NCBI RefSeq assembly: GCF_013322225.1
Contig: NZ_JAAMFB010000031.1
Span: 124,001 to 188,000 of the forward strand
Source of the DNA: Agrobacterium larrymoorei
Lineage (GTDB): Bacteria; Pseudomonadota; Alphaproteobacteria; Rhizobiales; Rhizobiaceae
Direction of reading: 5' to 3'
Length of the DNA stretch: 64,000 bases
Of the stretch, positions 26,393 to 35,227 are shown one piece after another (positions within the stretch are counted from its first letter, which is position 1; each line of letters begins with the position of its first letter). The notes under the pieces are model-generated. The model ran no database searches. It had not been told where the DNA came from and saw only the letters and a list, made by a program, of their open reading frames with translations. Made by a program: the position numbers and the translations under genes.

Positions 26393-26664
26393 TAATAATG
26401 GTGGGTCGCCTACGGGCGGCTCGCCTCAGGCGCTCAAGGGAAGTTGTGAAGAACGCAGTGTTTTGATTTTCTGGAGATAGTCATTTGAAAAATAATAATA
26501 TTTCTGGATTTTCCTGAAACCATAATTGCCAGGTGAACTTGGACCAGCGTTCAAAATTCCGCTCAGGCCAAGCAGCCCGATTTTGATATTGGACTATCCA
26601 GAATTGCTCCTTAATTTGGCGATGACGCGGGGCGCAAACGGAAGCAGTGATTTAGTGATTGGCG

Positions 26665-27669
26665 ATGACAACCAAAAAATCCATTCATGAGATAGCAAAA
26701 CTGGCGGGGGTCTCAGCCGCTACGGTGTCGCGTGCACTTCAGAAGCCAGCGATGGTCAATAAGGAAACCTTGCGGAAAGTTTTGAGCGTGGTGGAAGAGA
26801 ATAACTTCATTCCTAATGCTCAGGCCCGCTCGTTTCGCCAACAATCGACGCGAACGGTCATCCTGCTTGTCCGTAATATTTCCAATCCGTTTTATCTGGA
26901 GATTTTCAAGGGCGTAGAGGCTGCCGCAAGCGAGGCTGGATACAAAGTGCTGATGGCGGATGCCAATGACGATGCCACGCGCGTCAAAAGCTATATCGAC
27001 ATGGTGCAACAGCGTCAGGCCGACGGTATCATTTTAATGGTCGGAGCGATTCCGCTCGATCGTTTGCCTGATCTCAAGCAGACTCCCATCGTCGTTGCGT
27101 GCGAGGCGTTGCCTGAACCCAGTTTGCCAATGGTGAGCATCGACAATGTTGCTGCAGCCGAAGAAGCCATTCGATATCTCGTGTCTCAAGGGCACCGCAA
27201 CATCGCTCACATCAGCGGTCCGATGAGTGACTATCTTGCCGTGGAGCGCCTCAAAGGTTATCGGCTTGCTCTGGAGGCATCCGGCATAACCTACTGTTCG
27301 GAACTCGTTGCCGCTGGCGATTACAGCATCGCGGCGGGACAACGCGCAACGGTGGAACTCATGGCGCGGAAGAAGCCGTTTACTGCGATTTTTGCGTCAA
27401 GCGACCAGATGGCCATCGGTGCAGTAGGCGAGCTGAGACGCGCTGGTGTTAGGGTGCCAGACGACATTTCCGTAGTCGGATTCGACGATATCATTCTCGC
27501 GGAAGCCTTTTATCCGCCGTTGACGACGGTGCACCAGCCTCGTCTGGAGATCGGGCGCACGGCAATGGAACTGCTGATCGGCCTCATCGAGAAGAAGCAA
27601 AAAGTGCGGACTCATCAGCTTCAGACGAGCCTCGTAATCCGGTCATCCGTCGCTCCTGTTCATTCATGA
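26665..27669 (+). CDS. LacI-family transcriptional repressor
   Basis: 334 residues. Residues about 4-50 are the LacI helix-turn-helix (SIHEIAKLAGVSAATVSRAL), followed by a hinge helix and a periplasmic-binding-like effector domain (VILLVRNISNPFYLEIFKGV, MVSIDNVAAAEEAIRYL, ISVVGFDDIILAEAFYPPLT). It probably binds the AACCGGTT operators ahead of the ABC operon and senses a sugar or keto sugar. An in-frame TTG two codons upstream is the alternative start. The 272 bases before it contain no AACCGGTT site, so autoregulation is not evident. Confidence 0.92.
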   Translation: MTTKKSIHEIAKLAGVSAATVSRALQKPAMVNKETLRKVLSVVEENNFIPNAQARSFRQQSTRTVILLVRNISNPFYLEIFKGVEAAASEAGYKVLMADANDDATRVKSYIDMVQQRQADGIILMVGAIPLDRLPDLKQTPIVVACEALPEPSLPMVSIDNVAAAEEAIRYLVSQGHRNIAHISGPMSDYLAVERLKGYRLALEASGITYCSELVAAGDYSIAAGQRATVELMARKKPFTAIFASSDQMAIGAVGELRRAGVRVPDDISVVGFDDIILAEAFYPPLTTVHQPRLEIGRTAMELLIGLIEKKQKVRTHQLQTSLVIRSSVAPVHS

Positions 27670-27916
27670 GCCGCTCTCAATTTGTATCCCCCTATATATC
27701 TTTGGAGGGCGTACGAAACTCTAACTCGTTGGAGGTGTTAGTGAACTTTTTTGCGAAGACGCCGTTCCTGTGTGGTCGTTCCCGTCGCGCATGCACATTC
27801 ATCGTATCGACCGGACTGGCTTTGCCCTCTCGTGCGCCGGAAATATCTGGCGCAGCCTGAACAGCTTTGATTTCATCCACGCGTGAAGAGCGTGTCGGAT
27901 CAGCAGGGAGTACATC

Positions 27917-28702
27917 ATGACAATCAATACCGTCGTATGGGGCGAGAATATTCATGAGCATATCAATGAAACGGTGCGCTCAATTCACCCGAATGGAATG
28001 CACAACACTATCGCCGACGCGCTGAACAATGTGCCTGGGATCAACGCTACCACGGCGACGCTTCAGGAGCCGGAGCATGGTCTTTCCGAGGCCCGTCTGG
28101 AGCAGACCGATGTTCTCGTATGGTGGGGCCACAAGGATCATGGCGCTGTTGAGGACGAGATCGTTGAGCGTGTGGCGAAGCGCGTCTGGGAGGGCATGGG
28201 TCTTATCGTCCTGCACTCGGGTCATTTTTCCAAGCCGTTCAAGCGCTTGATGGGAACGCCCTGCGCCCTGAAATGGCGGGAAGCCGGAGAACGTGAACGC
28301 ATCTGGACGATCAATCCCCGTCACCCAATCGCTGCCGGTCTGCCGGAATATTTCGAGCTTGAGAACGAGGAGATGTACGGGGAGCAGTTTTCTGTCCCCG
28401 AACCGTTAGAAACGGTTTTCATTTCCTGGTTTCAGGGCGGCGAAGTCTTCCGCTCCGGTCTGACATGGCGTCGCGGCGCTGGTAATATCTTCTACTTCCG
28501 TCCCGGACACGAAACATATCCGACCTACCACGACGCCAATGTCCAGAAGGTCATCGGTAATGCGGTGAAGTGGGCCTATAATCCGTCCGAAGCGTTGAAG
28601 AGCATTCACGACGCGCCCAACGTTCCGGTCAATGAGGCACCCGAGCCCATCGAGGAACGTGGTCCTAAACTGCACAAGGCTGGCGAAGCAGGTTACAGGT
28701 AA
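27917..28702 (+). CDS. thuA: ThuA-family protein (trehalose utilisation-type)
   Basis: 261 residues, class-I glutamine-amidotransferase-like fold of the ThuA family. [52 protein letters not shown] and [15 protein letters not shown] match rhizobial ThuA throughout. In rhizobia ThuA works with ThuB in catabolism of trehalose and related disaccharides through 3-keto intermediates. Here the partner thuB-like gene follows by 5 bases, but the importer is of RbsABC type rather than ThuEFGK, so the substrate may differ. GGGAG precedes the ATG. The 247-base gap before it shows no operator. Confidence 0.88.
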   Translation: MTINTVVWGENIHEHINETVRSIHPNGMHNTIADALNNVPGINATTATLQEPEHGLSEARLEQTDVLVWWGHKDHGAVEDEIVERVAKRVWEGMGLIVLHSGHFSKPFKRLMGTPCALKWREAGERERIWTINPRHPIAAGLPEYFELENEEMYGEQFSVPEPLETVFISWFQGGEVFRSGLTWRRGAGNIFYFRPGHETYPTYHDANVQKVIGNAVKWAYNPSEALKSIHDAPNVPVNEAPEPIEERGPKLHKAGEAGYR

Positions 28703-28707
28703 TAGAC

Positions 28708-29751
28708 ATGAAACTCCTTATCCTCGGAACCGGTGGCATGGCAAATACCCATGCTACCTACTTCTCTGAAATTTCCGGTGTGGAACTCGTTGCTGCTGTG
28801 GACGTAGATGAGGTGGTGGTTCGCGCTTTCGCTGCCCGACACAATATTCCCTTAACGTTCACATCGCTCGATGACGCGCTGGCCTGGGGTGAGTTCGATG
28901 CCGTGGCGAATGTTACGCCCGACGTCATCCACCATCCGACCAGCATGAAACTGCTCGCCGCGGGCAAGCATGTATTCTGCGAAAAACCGCTGGCGGAAAC
29001 CTATGCCAAGGCCGCTGAAATGGCCGACGCGGCGGAAAGGGCGGGCGTGGTCGCGATGGTCAATCTCACCTATCGAAACGTCGCCCAACTTCAAGCCGCC
29101 CGACAGATGGTGCAGGAGGGACGAATCGGCAAGTTGCGGCATCTCGAGGCCTCCTACCTCCAAAGCTGGCTGGTTTCGAAGGCCTGGGGTGACTGGATGA
29201 CCGAAAGCAAATGGCTGTGGCGGCTTTCCACCAAGCATGGCTCCAATGGCGTGCTGGGGGATGTCGGCATCCACATTTTGGATTTTGCATCTTATGGCGC
29301 GGGGAGCGACGTGGAGCGCATCTTCACAAGGCTGAAGACCTTCGACAAATACGAAGGCAACCGCATCGACGTTTATGATCTCGATGCCAATGACAGCTTC
29401 ACCATGACCGCTGAACTCGAAAACGGCGCGATGGGTGTCATTCATGCCAGCCGTTGGGCAACCGGTCATCTCAACGAGTTGCGACTTCGCCTCCATGGAG
29501 ACAAAGGTGCGCTGGAAGTCGTCCACACGCCTGAATATTCTACCCTGCGAGGATGCCTTGGGGAGGATGTGGAAAAAGCAGTCTGGCGCGACATTGAAGT
29601 GGAGCGCGTTCCAAGCAATTACGAAAAATTTGCTGAGGCTGTCATGGGTGGCGGTCTGCCCGATCCCACGTTCCGCCACGCTGCAAATCTTCAGAAAGTG
29701 CTCGACCTGTCGATCATAACCGACCGGGAGCGTCGGGAAATCGCTGTGTAA
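28708..29751 (+). CDS. thuB: Gfo/Idh/MocA-family oxidoreductase, ThuB-like
   Basis: 347 residues. Rossmann motif LILGTGGMANTHATYFSEI, HVFCEKPLAETYAKAAEM (EKP motif) and GSNGVLGDVGIHILDFASYG with active-site Asp and His. Strongly resembles ThuB, predicted to oxidise a disaccharide or glycoside at C3. It is a different subgroup from the MocA enzyme at 25232, so the locus has two distinct dehydrogenases. Ends at a convergent terminator shared with azoR. Confidence 0.85.
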   Translation: MKLLILGTGGMANTHATYFSEISGVELVAAVDVDEVVVRAFAARHNIPLTFTSLDDALAWGEFDAVANVTPDVIHHPTSMKLLAAGKHVFCEKPLAETYAKAAEMADAAERAGVVAMVNLTYRNVAQLQAARQMVQEGRIGKLRHLEASYLQSWLVSKAWGDWMTESKWLWRLSTKHGSNGVLGDVGIHILDFASYGAGSDVERIFTRLKTFDKYEGNRIDVYDLDANDSFTMTAELENGAMGVIHASRWATGHLNELRLRLHGDKGALEVVHTPEYSTLRGCLGEDVEKAVWRDIEVERVPSNYEKFAEAVMGGGLPDPTFRHAANLQKVLDLSIITDRERREIAV

Positions 29752-29790
29752 AAAATGAAGCGATACCGGCAGTATAGTCGCCGGTATCGC
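29751..29790 (-). terminator. Terminator for azoR at the convergent junction with thuB
   Basis: GCGATACCGGC / GCCGGTATCGC, an 11-bp perfect stem with 9-base loop, followed on the minus strand by TTCATTTTT. The T-run is on the azoR side; on the plus strand no T-run follows. Confidence 0.8.
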
Positions 29791-29799
29791 CACCTCGGC

Positions 29800-30438
29800 T
29801 TATTTGAGGTCGCCGTTATTGAGCACTTTGTCACCGTAGGAGAGCTGTCGAATATTACGAAGCGCGTCGTTGATGATATCCAGCTTTCGCATGGTCCCTG
29901 TTGCAAGCCCCTCCGCCACGACGACGTCTACTTCTTCTATATCAAGAAATGCAAAAATAGACCGAAGATAGGCCTCTGCATGTTCGGTGGGCGCCAAGAA
30001 CACTGACTGTCGATAATATTGTCCGCGTGCCACAGCCAGGATAACGCGCTTGTCCGAGCAGAGGCCATCGGCTCCCTCTGCGCTGAATTTGAAGGTTTGT
30101 TCAGGGATGACGATCCGGTCGATCCATGCCTTGAGCTGGCTGGCGACGGAAAGATTATAGAGACCGACACCGATCACGATGATGTTCGCATCGAGAAATT
30201 CTTCGAGGACTTGTCTGGATAACGCCTCATCCCGCCTACGATGAAGATAGATAAGCCGATCACTGTCCTCGCTTCCGGGTTCGTTGGCTAGATGATCGAG
30301 GGGATTGGCGACGACGTCGCGATAGGTCACGATCAGCCCGGGGTTCAGCTTCTTGAAGTGGTCTACAACAGCATGGGAGAGAAGGCGACTGACGGATTTT
30401 TCGCCGGAGATACTTGAATCGATATGCAGCAGTTTCAT
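29800..30438 (-). CDS. azoR: FMN-dependent NADH:quinone oxidoreductase / azoreductase
   Basis: 212 residues, flavodoxin-like fold. KLLHIDSSISGEKSVSRLLS at the N terminus and IIVIGVGLYNLSVASQLKAWIDRI with the FMN-phosphate loop are typical of AzoR. The open frame extends upstream to 30720, but the start at 30438 matches the family. Reduces quinones or azo compounds by two electrons and protects from electrophile stress. Divergent, 123 bases away, from a GlxA/AraC-type regulator gene that may control it. Confidence 0.93.
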   Translation of the reverse strand: MKLLHIDSSISGEKSVSRLLSHAVVDHFKKLNPGLIVTYRDVVANPLDHLANEPGSEDSDRLIYLHRRRDEALSRQVLEEFLDANIIVIGVGLYNLSVASQLKAWIDRIVIPEQTFKFSAEGADGLCSDKRVILAVARGQYYRQSVFLAPTEHAEAYLRSIFAFLDIEEVDVVVAEGLATGTMRKLDIINDALRNIRQLSYGDKVLNNGDLK

Positions 30439-30561
30439 TGTCTCTTGCTTTTTACGGCGCAAGCGGAAGGGCGCTTGGAGGGTATGGAATTTGGTTGTGT
30501 TCAGCGGGCTTCGTTGATTAGAACGATTGAGTTCAATGCCTAGCGTTACCCAGAGAATTGC

Positions 30562-31574
30562 ATGCCTGAAATGCCAAATACCCTTCAAATTCTGCCAAGC
30601 ACTCAAAGAACAATAGAAATCCTGGCATTTCCCAATATTCAGATTCTTGATCTTACCGGGCCGTTGCAGGTTTTCGCCTGTGCCAATGAACTCACGAAGG
30701 ACACCGTAAAAGTCCCCCATACAGGCTTAAAGTGGTGTCGCTTGAAGGGGGAGCGATACAGAGTTCCGCGGGTCTGCCTGTTCTGACCGAAGAACTTTCG
30801 GATACCTCATCGCCGGTGGACACACTCGTGTTGCCTGGCGGTATGGGCGTGAATGATGCGGCTGGGGATGAACGATTAAGGGATTGGATAAAGCAGCGCT
30901 CCAAATCGGCACGGCGCACCATATCGATTTGTTCAGGCGCATTTCTCGCTGCTGCATGCGGCCTCTTGAATGACCGGCGGGCCGTCACTCACTGGGAACG
31001 GTGCAGCGAACTCGCTGACAGTTATCCGGGGGTGAAAGTGGAGGCAGACCCAATCTTCATTCAGGACGGGCCTATCTGGACCTCTGCTGGCGTTACAGCG
31101 GGTATAGATCTTTGTCTCGCACTTGTTGAAGAAGATCTCAGTCGCGATCTGGCGTTGATGATTGCACGTGATCTCGTCATCTATCTGAAGCGGTCGGGAG
31201 GCCAATCGCAATACAGTGCGGTCCTGTGTCTGCAAGCTTCAGACGTTTTCTCGGAACTTCATAGCTGGATCATCGAAAATCTGGATCAGAATCTCTCGAT
31301 TTCGGTGCTCGCGGCGCGATGCGGAATGAGCGAACGAAACTTTGCCCGACGATATGCCAGCGAAACAGGGACCACTCCGGCACGTGGAGTCGAACGGCTC
31401 CGCACCGAGATCGCCAGATCGATCCTGGCGGATACGACACTGCCGATGAAGAGCGTTGCGACGCGATGCGGTTTTGCGAGCGAAGAATCGTTGCGGAGAA
31501 GTTTTTCGCGCGCTTTTTCCATGTCTCCTAATGAGTACAGAAAAATCTGGTCCTGTGGCAGGTCTCGCGGTTAG
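30562..31574 (+). pseudogene. GlxA/AraC-family regulator (DJ-1/PfpI + AraC), interrupted by a -1 frameshift
   Basis: Two frames together encode a complete GlxA-type regulator of about 337 residues. The first frame (30562 to about 30731) gives TIEILAFPNIQILDLTGPLQ and FACANELT; the second (from about 30732) gives VVSLEGGAIQSSAGLPVLTE, DTLVLPGGMGVND, the elbow ISICSGAFLAAACGLLNDRR, ATHWERC-like region and a C-terminal AraC helix-turn-helix pair (ISVLAARCGMSERNFARRYA, KSVATRCGFASEESLRRSF). At 30727-30740 one extra G would restore LKVVSLEGG, so a single-base deletion is the simplest cause: either a true mutation or a sequencing error. A programmed shift on CTTAAAG is possible but less likely. Divergent from azoR. 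Confidence 0.8.
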
Positions 31575-31796
31575 CGCGATATTGTTGCGGATTGAGCAAG
31601 AAAAGTCGCGGCAAACGGTATGTTAACACGTCACACTCTAGAATGATCTCGGAGAGTGTCTGGTTTGACCGCTACTATACTCAGGCGATTATCAATCAAA
31701 CTTGCACCTCTCTTCGTTGCGAGCGGTGGTGGTCATCCATGCTTCACCAGTTCCTCGCCTGTTTCGGGTAGTGAGTAGATAGGCCGGTGGACTGAT

Positions 31797-33869
31797 ATGG
31801 CGACGAGTGAGGCAGTGATGAACGACGCACCGTACCGCGAACCGGTGCATGGTCCGGAAAATCTTCTGCGGCTGATCGTTCTTCTTTGGCGAAATGCCAT
31901 CAAGATCATAGGCGCTGCAATTGTTTTCGCCCTTCTCGCTTTCGGCGTGTCACTGCTCATTCCTAACTATTATACCTCGACCGCACAAATCCTGCTCGAT
32001 CCTGAAGGCTCCCGTGTTCTGGAAAGCGATTTGCCCGGGCAGCCGCGCCAGGTCGATGCGCACGTTCTCAATCAGCAATATATTCTGACATCGAACGAGG
32101 TGCTGACGCGTGTCGTCGAAAGCGAGAAGCTTTTCGATGATCCCCAGTTCGGGGCCGCAGAGCCGGGATATTCGGACCACGGCAGCCGCGTCCAACTGGC
32201 CGTCGACACTTTGCGGAAAGTGATATCGGTCGCCGTCGTGGGTAAAAGCTTCGTCCTCAACGTCACGGCGCGCTCCGAAGACCCGCAACGCGCAGCACAA
32301 CTCGCCAACGTTCTCTCCAATACCTATATCCAGGTGCGCACGGAGATGAACACAGATGTTCTGAGGCGGACCAGTGGAGGCCTCGCCTCGCAGCTCGACC
32401 AGCTACGGAAAGCTGTTGAGGATGGTGATCGTGCGGTTCAGGCCTATCGGGCGCAACATAATCTGGCGGATATCGCCGGAAGACCAGACAGCGAACAGCA
32501 GATCGCAGACGCGAATGCGGAAATTACGCGCCTTTCCGGCACCATAGCGGAGAATGAGGCTCTGGTTGCGGAGCTGACGCGGGCACGCACCGATCGCCAA
32601 TATCTCCGCTCGATTCCCGACACCTCTCTGACGCCTGCCATCATTTCTCTCAGGGCCCGCTATCAGCAGAGCCAGGAGGAGGAAGCGGTGCTTGCCCGCT
32701 CCCTGGGCGCGCAGCACCCGAGCCTTCAGGCCGCAAGGGCGCGGACACAATCGCTCGCCAATATTCTCGATGAACAACTGCGTAATTTTTCTACCGCTAA
32801 CGCACGGAATCTCGAGCGATTGAAAAACCAGCTGACCTTGTTGGGAAGCAATGCCGACCGGCTGAAGAGTGACCTCAACAGCGAAGAGCAGACGATGGTG
32901 CAGCTGCGGGAACTCCAACGCAAGCTGGATAGCGACCGGGCAGTCTATGAATCTTTCCTTTTGCGCACGCGTCAGCTCTCCGAGCAACAGGGTGCATCCA
33001 GCGAAAACCCGACGATCATATCCGCCGCTGAACCACCCCTGCGCAAGGCAGGACCTTCACGCGGCCTTATTCTGGCAGGTGCGGGCATCTTCGGAGCCAT
33101 CCTTGCCGCAGGTGTCATTCTGCTTCGTGATCAGTTCGGCAATCGCTTGCCGCAGACTGGCGGGACGGCCCCGGCCTCTTCTGTAGACATTCCCTCGCGG
33201 CCTATTGCCAGTGGTGGAGAGCCGCTGAGAATAGCGGGCAACGCTGTATCGCCCCGCGATATCACTCCGCTCATACGGAAAAGCGACAGCGATGCGCTGA
33301 TTGCTCCTGCGAACGAGGATTATGCGGGATTGGCGCGACTGCTGACGTCAGCCCTGCCGCCCGGTGCTGACAATCGCGTGCTGATCGTTTCGACCGGACC
33401 GAAAAATCGTTCGTCACATGTCTCCTTCAACCTGGCTGCCGCCGCTGCCCGTCTGGGGCGGCGTGTTTTGCTGGTGGATGGTGTGCCGAATGAACGCGTA
33501 TTGACGAAACTGCTGGTGCCTGAGACCTCGACCGGTGAAGATGCTGTCCAAACACAGTCAGCTTTTTTTGAATTCGAAGCGATGTCTCTTTTGAGCTTTG
33601 CGCCAGCCGGTGGGCTGAGTTCAACAGTCTGGTCGGATGACGAGCCTGTCGATGAAGACGGGCAGGCGTTTGATCTGGTCGTGGTCGATGGCGGCATCGC
33701 TGGACGGGTTTCGAATGCATCGGACTTTCACAAGCATATGGATGAAGTGGTTCTGGTTCAGCATGAGGAGGATGCCGGAAACGTGGTTCTTGCGCTCATC
33801 GCCCTTGAGAAGCATGGTCTCGACCAAGCGCGCGTGGTTCGGATGAACCATTCCGGTCTTCAATACTGA
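31797..33869 (+). CDS. Wzc/ExoP-like polysaccharide co-polymerase with degenerate kinase domain
   Basis: 690 residues. Wzz domain with TM1 at about 36-56 and a periplasmic part to about 190, a long coiled coil (about 195-390), TM2 at about 422-444, and a cytoplasmic BY-kinase-like domain at about 500-690. In the kinase fold the Walker A (normally GxGKST) reads TGPKNRSSH, with no GKS/T; the Walker A' strand is VLLVDG and the C terminus has a single Tyr instead of a Tyr cluster. It should still set chain length with Wzx/Wzy, but probably cannot bind or hydrolyse ATP as a kinase. First gene of the polysaccharide locus; GGTGG lies 8 bases before the ATG. Confidence 0.88.
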   Translation: MATSEAVMNDAPYREPVHGPENLLRLIVLLWRNAIKIIGAAIVFALLAFGVSLLIPNYYTSTAQILLDPEGSRVLESDLPGQPRQVDAHVLNQQYILTSNEVLTRVVESEKLFDDPQFGAAEPGYSDHGSRVQLAVDTLRKVISVAVVGKSFVLNVTARSEDPQRAAQLANVLSNTYIQVRTEMNTDVLRRTSGGLASQLDQLRKAVEDGDRAVQAYRAQHNLADIAGRPDSEQQIADANAEITRLSGTIAENEALVAELTRARTDRQYLRSIPDTSLTPAIISLRARYQQSQEEEAVLARSLGAQHPSLQAARARTQSLANILDEQLRNFSTANARNLERLKNQLTLLGSNADRLKSDLNSEEQTMVQLRELQRKLDSDRAVYESFLLRTRQLSEQQGASSENPTIISAAEPPLRKAGPSRGLILAGAGIFGAILAAGVILLRDQFGNRLPQTGGTAPASSVDIPSRPIASGGEPLRIAGNAVSPRDITPLIRKSDSDALIAPANEDYAGLARLLTSALPPGADNRVLIVSTGPKNRSSHVSFNLAAAAARLGRRVLLVDGVPNERVLTKLLVPETSTGEDAVQTQSAFFEFEAMSLLSFAPAGGLSSTVWSDDEPVDEDGQAFDLVVVDGGIAGRVSNASDFHKHMDEVVLVQHEEDAGNVVLALIALEKHGLDQARVVRMNHSGLQY

Positions 33870-33877
33870 GGTCCATT

Positions 33878-35176
33878 TTGGCAGACGACACAAACAGGGC
33901 CGCGATCCGCATCCCGTTCCTTCAGCGTACTCTTTCCCGTGGTGGTCTCGGCGTCCTGTTCAACATGGGTTTGCGCGGTTCCACCCTCGTGCTGCGCTTT
34001 GCGCTGTCCTTTTACATCGTAAAGTTCATGGGGCTGGAAGCGGCCGGTATCTATGGTTTGGCGCTTGGTGTGGTCAACGCCGCACCAGCCATTCTCGGGT
34101 GGGGCCTGAATTACTTCATGTCTCGCGACGTCAGCGGAAGACCGACCAGCGTCGCCGGCGTCTATATGAAGACACGGTTGCTGGTGACCGTAACGTCACT
34201 TGCGATTGCAACCCTCATCTTGCTGGCGGCATCCTATGGGTTCGATCATCCGATCATTCCGCTTTATCTTCTCATTTTGCTGATCGTCTGGATGGAGACC
34301 ATATCCTGCGACATTCACGTTCCCCTGATCGCGCAGGAAATGTCGAACGCCGCCAACATCCTGTTTTTCCTGCGAACGTCGTCCTGGATATTACCCGTCA
34401 TCGGACTTGGGCTCATCTTCGAGCCTTTTCGCAATATCGAGACGGTTCTTGCGGCCTGGAGCATCGGCTATATCGTCATGTTCGCCGGTCTGGTCTACTT
34501 CGTAAGGCAGTGGCCTTTCCAGCGGATCATGAAGGCGCCTGTCCAGCTCGACTGGATCAAGAGCAGAATGCGCCGCTCGTGGCTCATTCACATCAGCGAC
34601 ATGAGCAATGTCGGGCTGGTCTACGCGGATCGTTACATCGTCTCGATACTGCTCAGTCTATCACTCACCGGCGTTTATACATTCTACTGGTCTCTGGCGA
34701 ATGCCTTACAGACATTGATTTCCACGGCGGTGTTGCAGGTCGCCATACCCATGTTGTTCAAGGCCTCGGCAGACGGTTCCATGACCCAGTGGCGGGCGGT
34801 GATGACGCGGCAATTCGCAAAGACGGCGGCAGTGGCGCTGTCTTTGGGCATAGCGATATTCGTCAGCGGCAATATCCTCGTGAATTTGATGAACATGCCT
34901 GCACTGGGAGAGCATCAGGGCATTTTTGCACTGCTGCTTTTAACCGCAGTCGTGCGTTCATGCACCGATCTCATGGGCTTTGGATTGAACAGTCTCCACA
35001 AGGACGGCCATTACGCCTTCGTCAATCTCTCCAGCGTCGTCCTGTCGGTGGCCATGAGCTTTGTGCTGATTAATGCATTCGGGTTCATGGGGGCTGGATT
35101 GTCGGCTTTCTTTACAGCGCTTGTGACCGCAACCATATCGGCGACCATGCTCTGGAAGGCGTCGAAGACATTGTGA
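33878..35176 (+). CDS. Wzx-type polysaccharide flippase (MOP superfamily)
   Basis: 432 residues with about 12-14 TM segments. FNMGLRGSTLVLRFALSFYI and FMGLEAAGIYGLALGVVNAA at the N terminus, and the paired C-terminal helices, match oligosaccharide flippases that move lipid-linked repeat units across the inner membrane. Starts at TTG, 6 bases after GAGG, 8 bases past the co-polymerase stop, so the two are cotranscribed. Which sugar is carried cannot be read from sequence. Confidence 0.87.
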   Translation: MADDTNRAAIRIPFLQRTLSRGGLGVLFNMGLRGSTLVLRFALSFYIVKFMGLEAAGIYGLALGVVNAAPAILGWGLNYFMSRDVSGRPTSVAGVYMKTRLLVTVTSLAIATLILLAASYGFDHPIIPLYLLILLIVWMETISCDIHVPLIAQEMSNAANILFFLRTSSWILPVIGLGLIFEPFRNIETVLAAWSIGYIVMFAGLVYFVRQWPFQRIMKAPVQLDWIKSRMRRSWLIHISDMSNVGLVYADRYIVSILLSLSLTGVYTFYWSLANALQTLISTAVLQVAIPMLFKASADGSMTQWRAVMTRQFAKTAAVALSLGIAIFVSGNILVNLMNMPALGEHQGIFALLLLTAVVRSCTDLMGFGLNSLHKDGHYAFVNLSSVVLSVAMSFVLINAFGFMGAGLSAFFTALVTATISATMLWKASKTL

Positions 35177-35227
35177 GATATCCGGTGCAGCAAACCGGTA
35201 CGACTGACTATTGGGCAGGGGAAAGAC

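Noticed and set aside
30439..30720. 94-codon N-terminal extension of azoR
   Set aside because: Does not match AzoR, which starts with MKLLHIDSS; the extension overlaps the divergent regulator.
30730..30735. Programmed -1 ribosomal frameshift in the GlxA regulator
   Set aside because: CTTAAAG is not a standard X-XXY-YYZ slippery site and no downstream stimulatory structure was identified; a plain deletion or sequencing error is simpler.
34099..35073. 324-codon plus-strand frame inside the flippase gene
   Set aside because: Alternate frame of a membrane-protein gene; Arg/His-rich composition typical of frame shadows.
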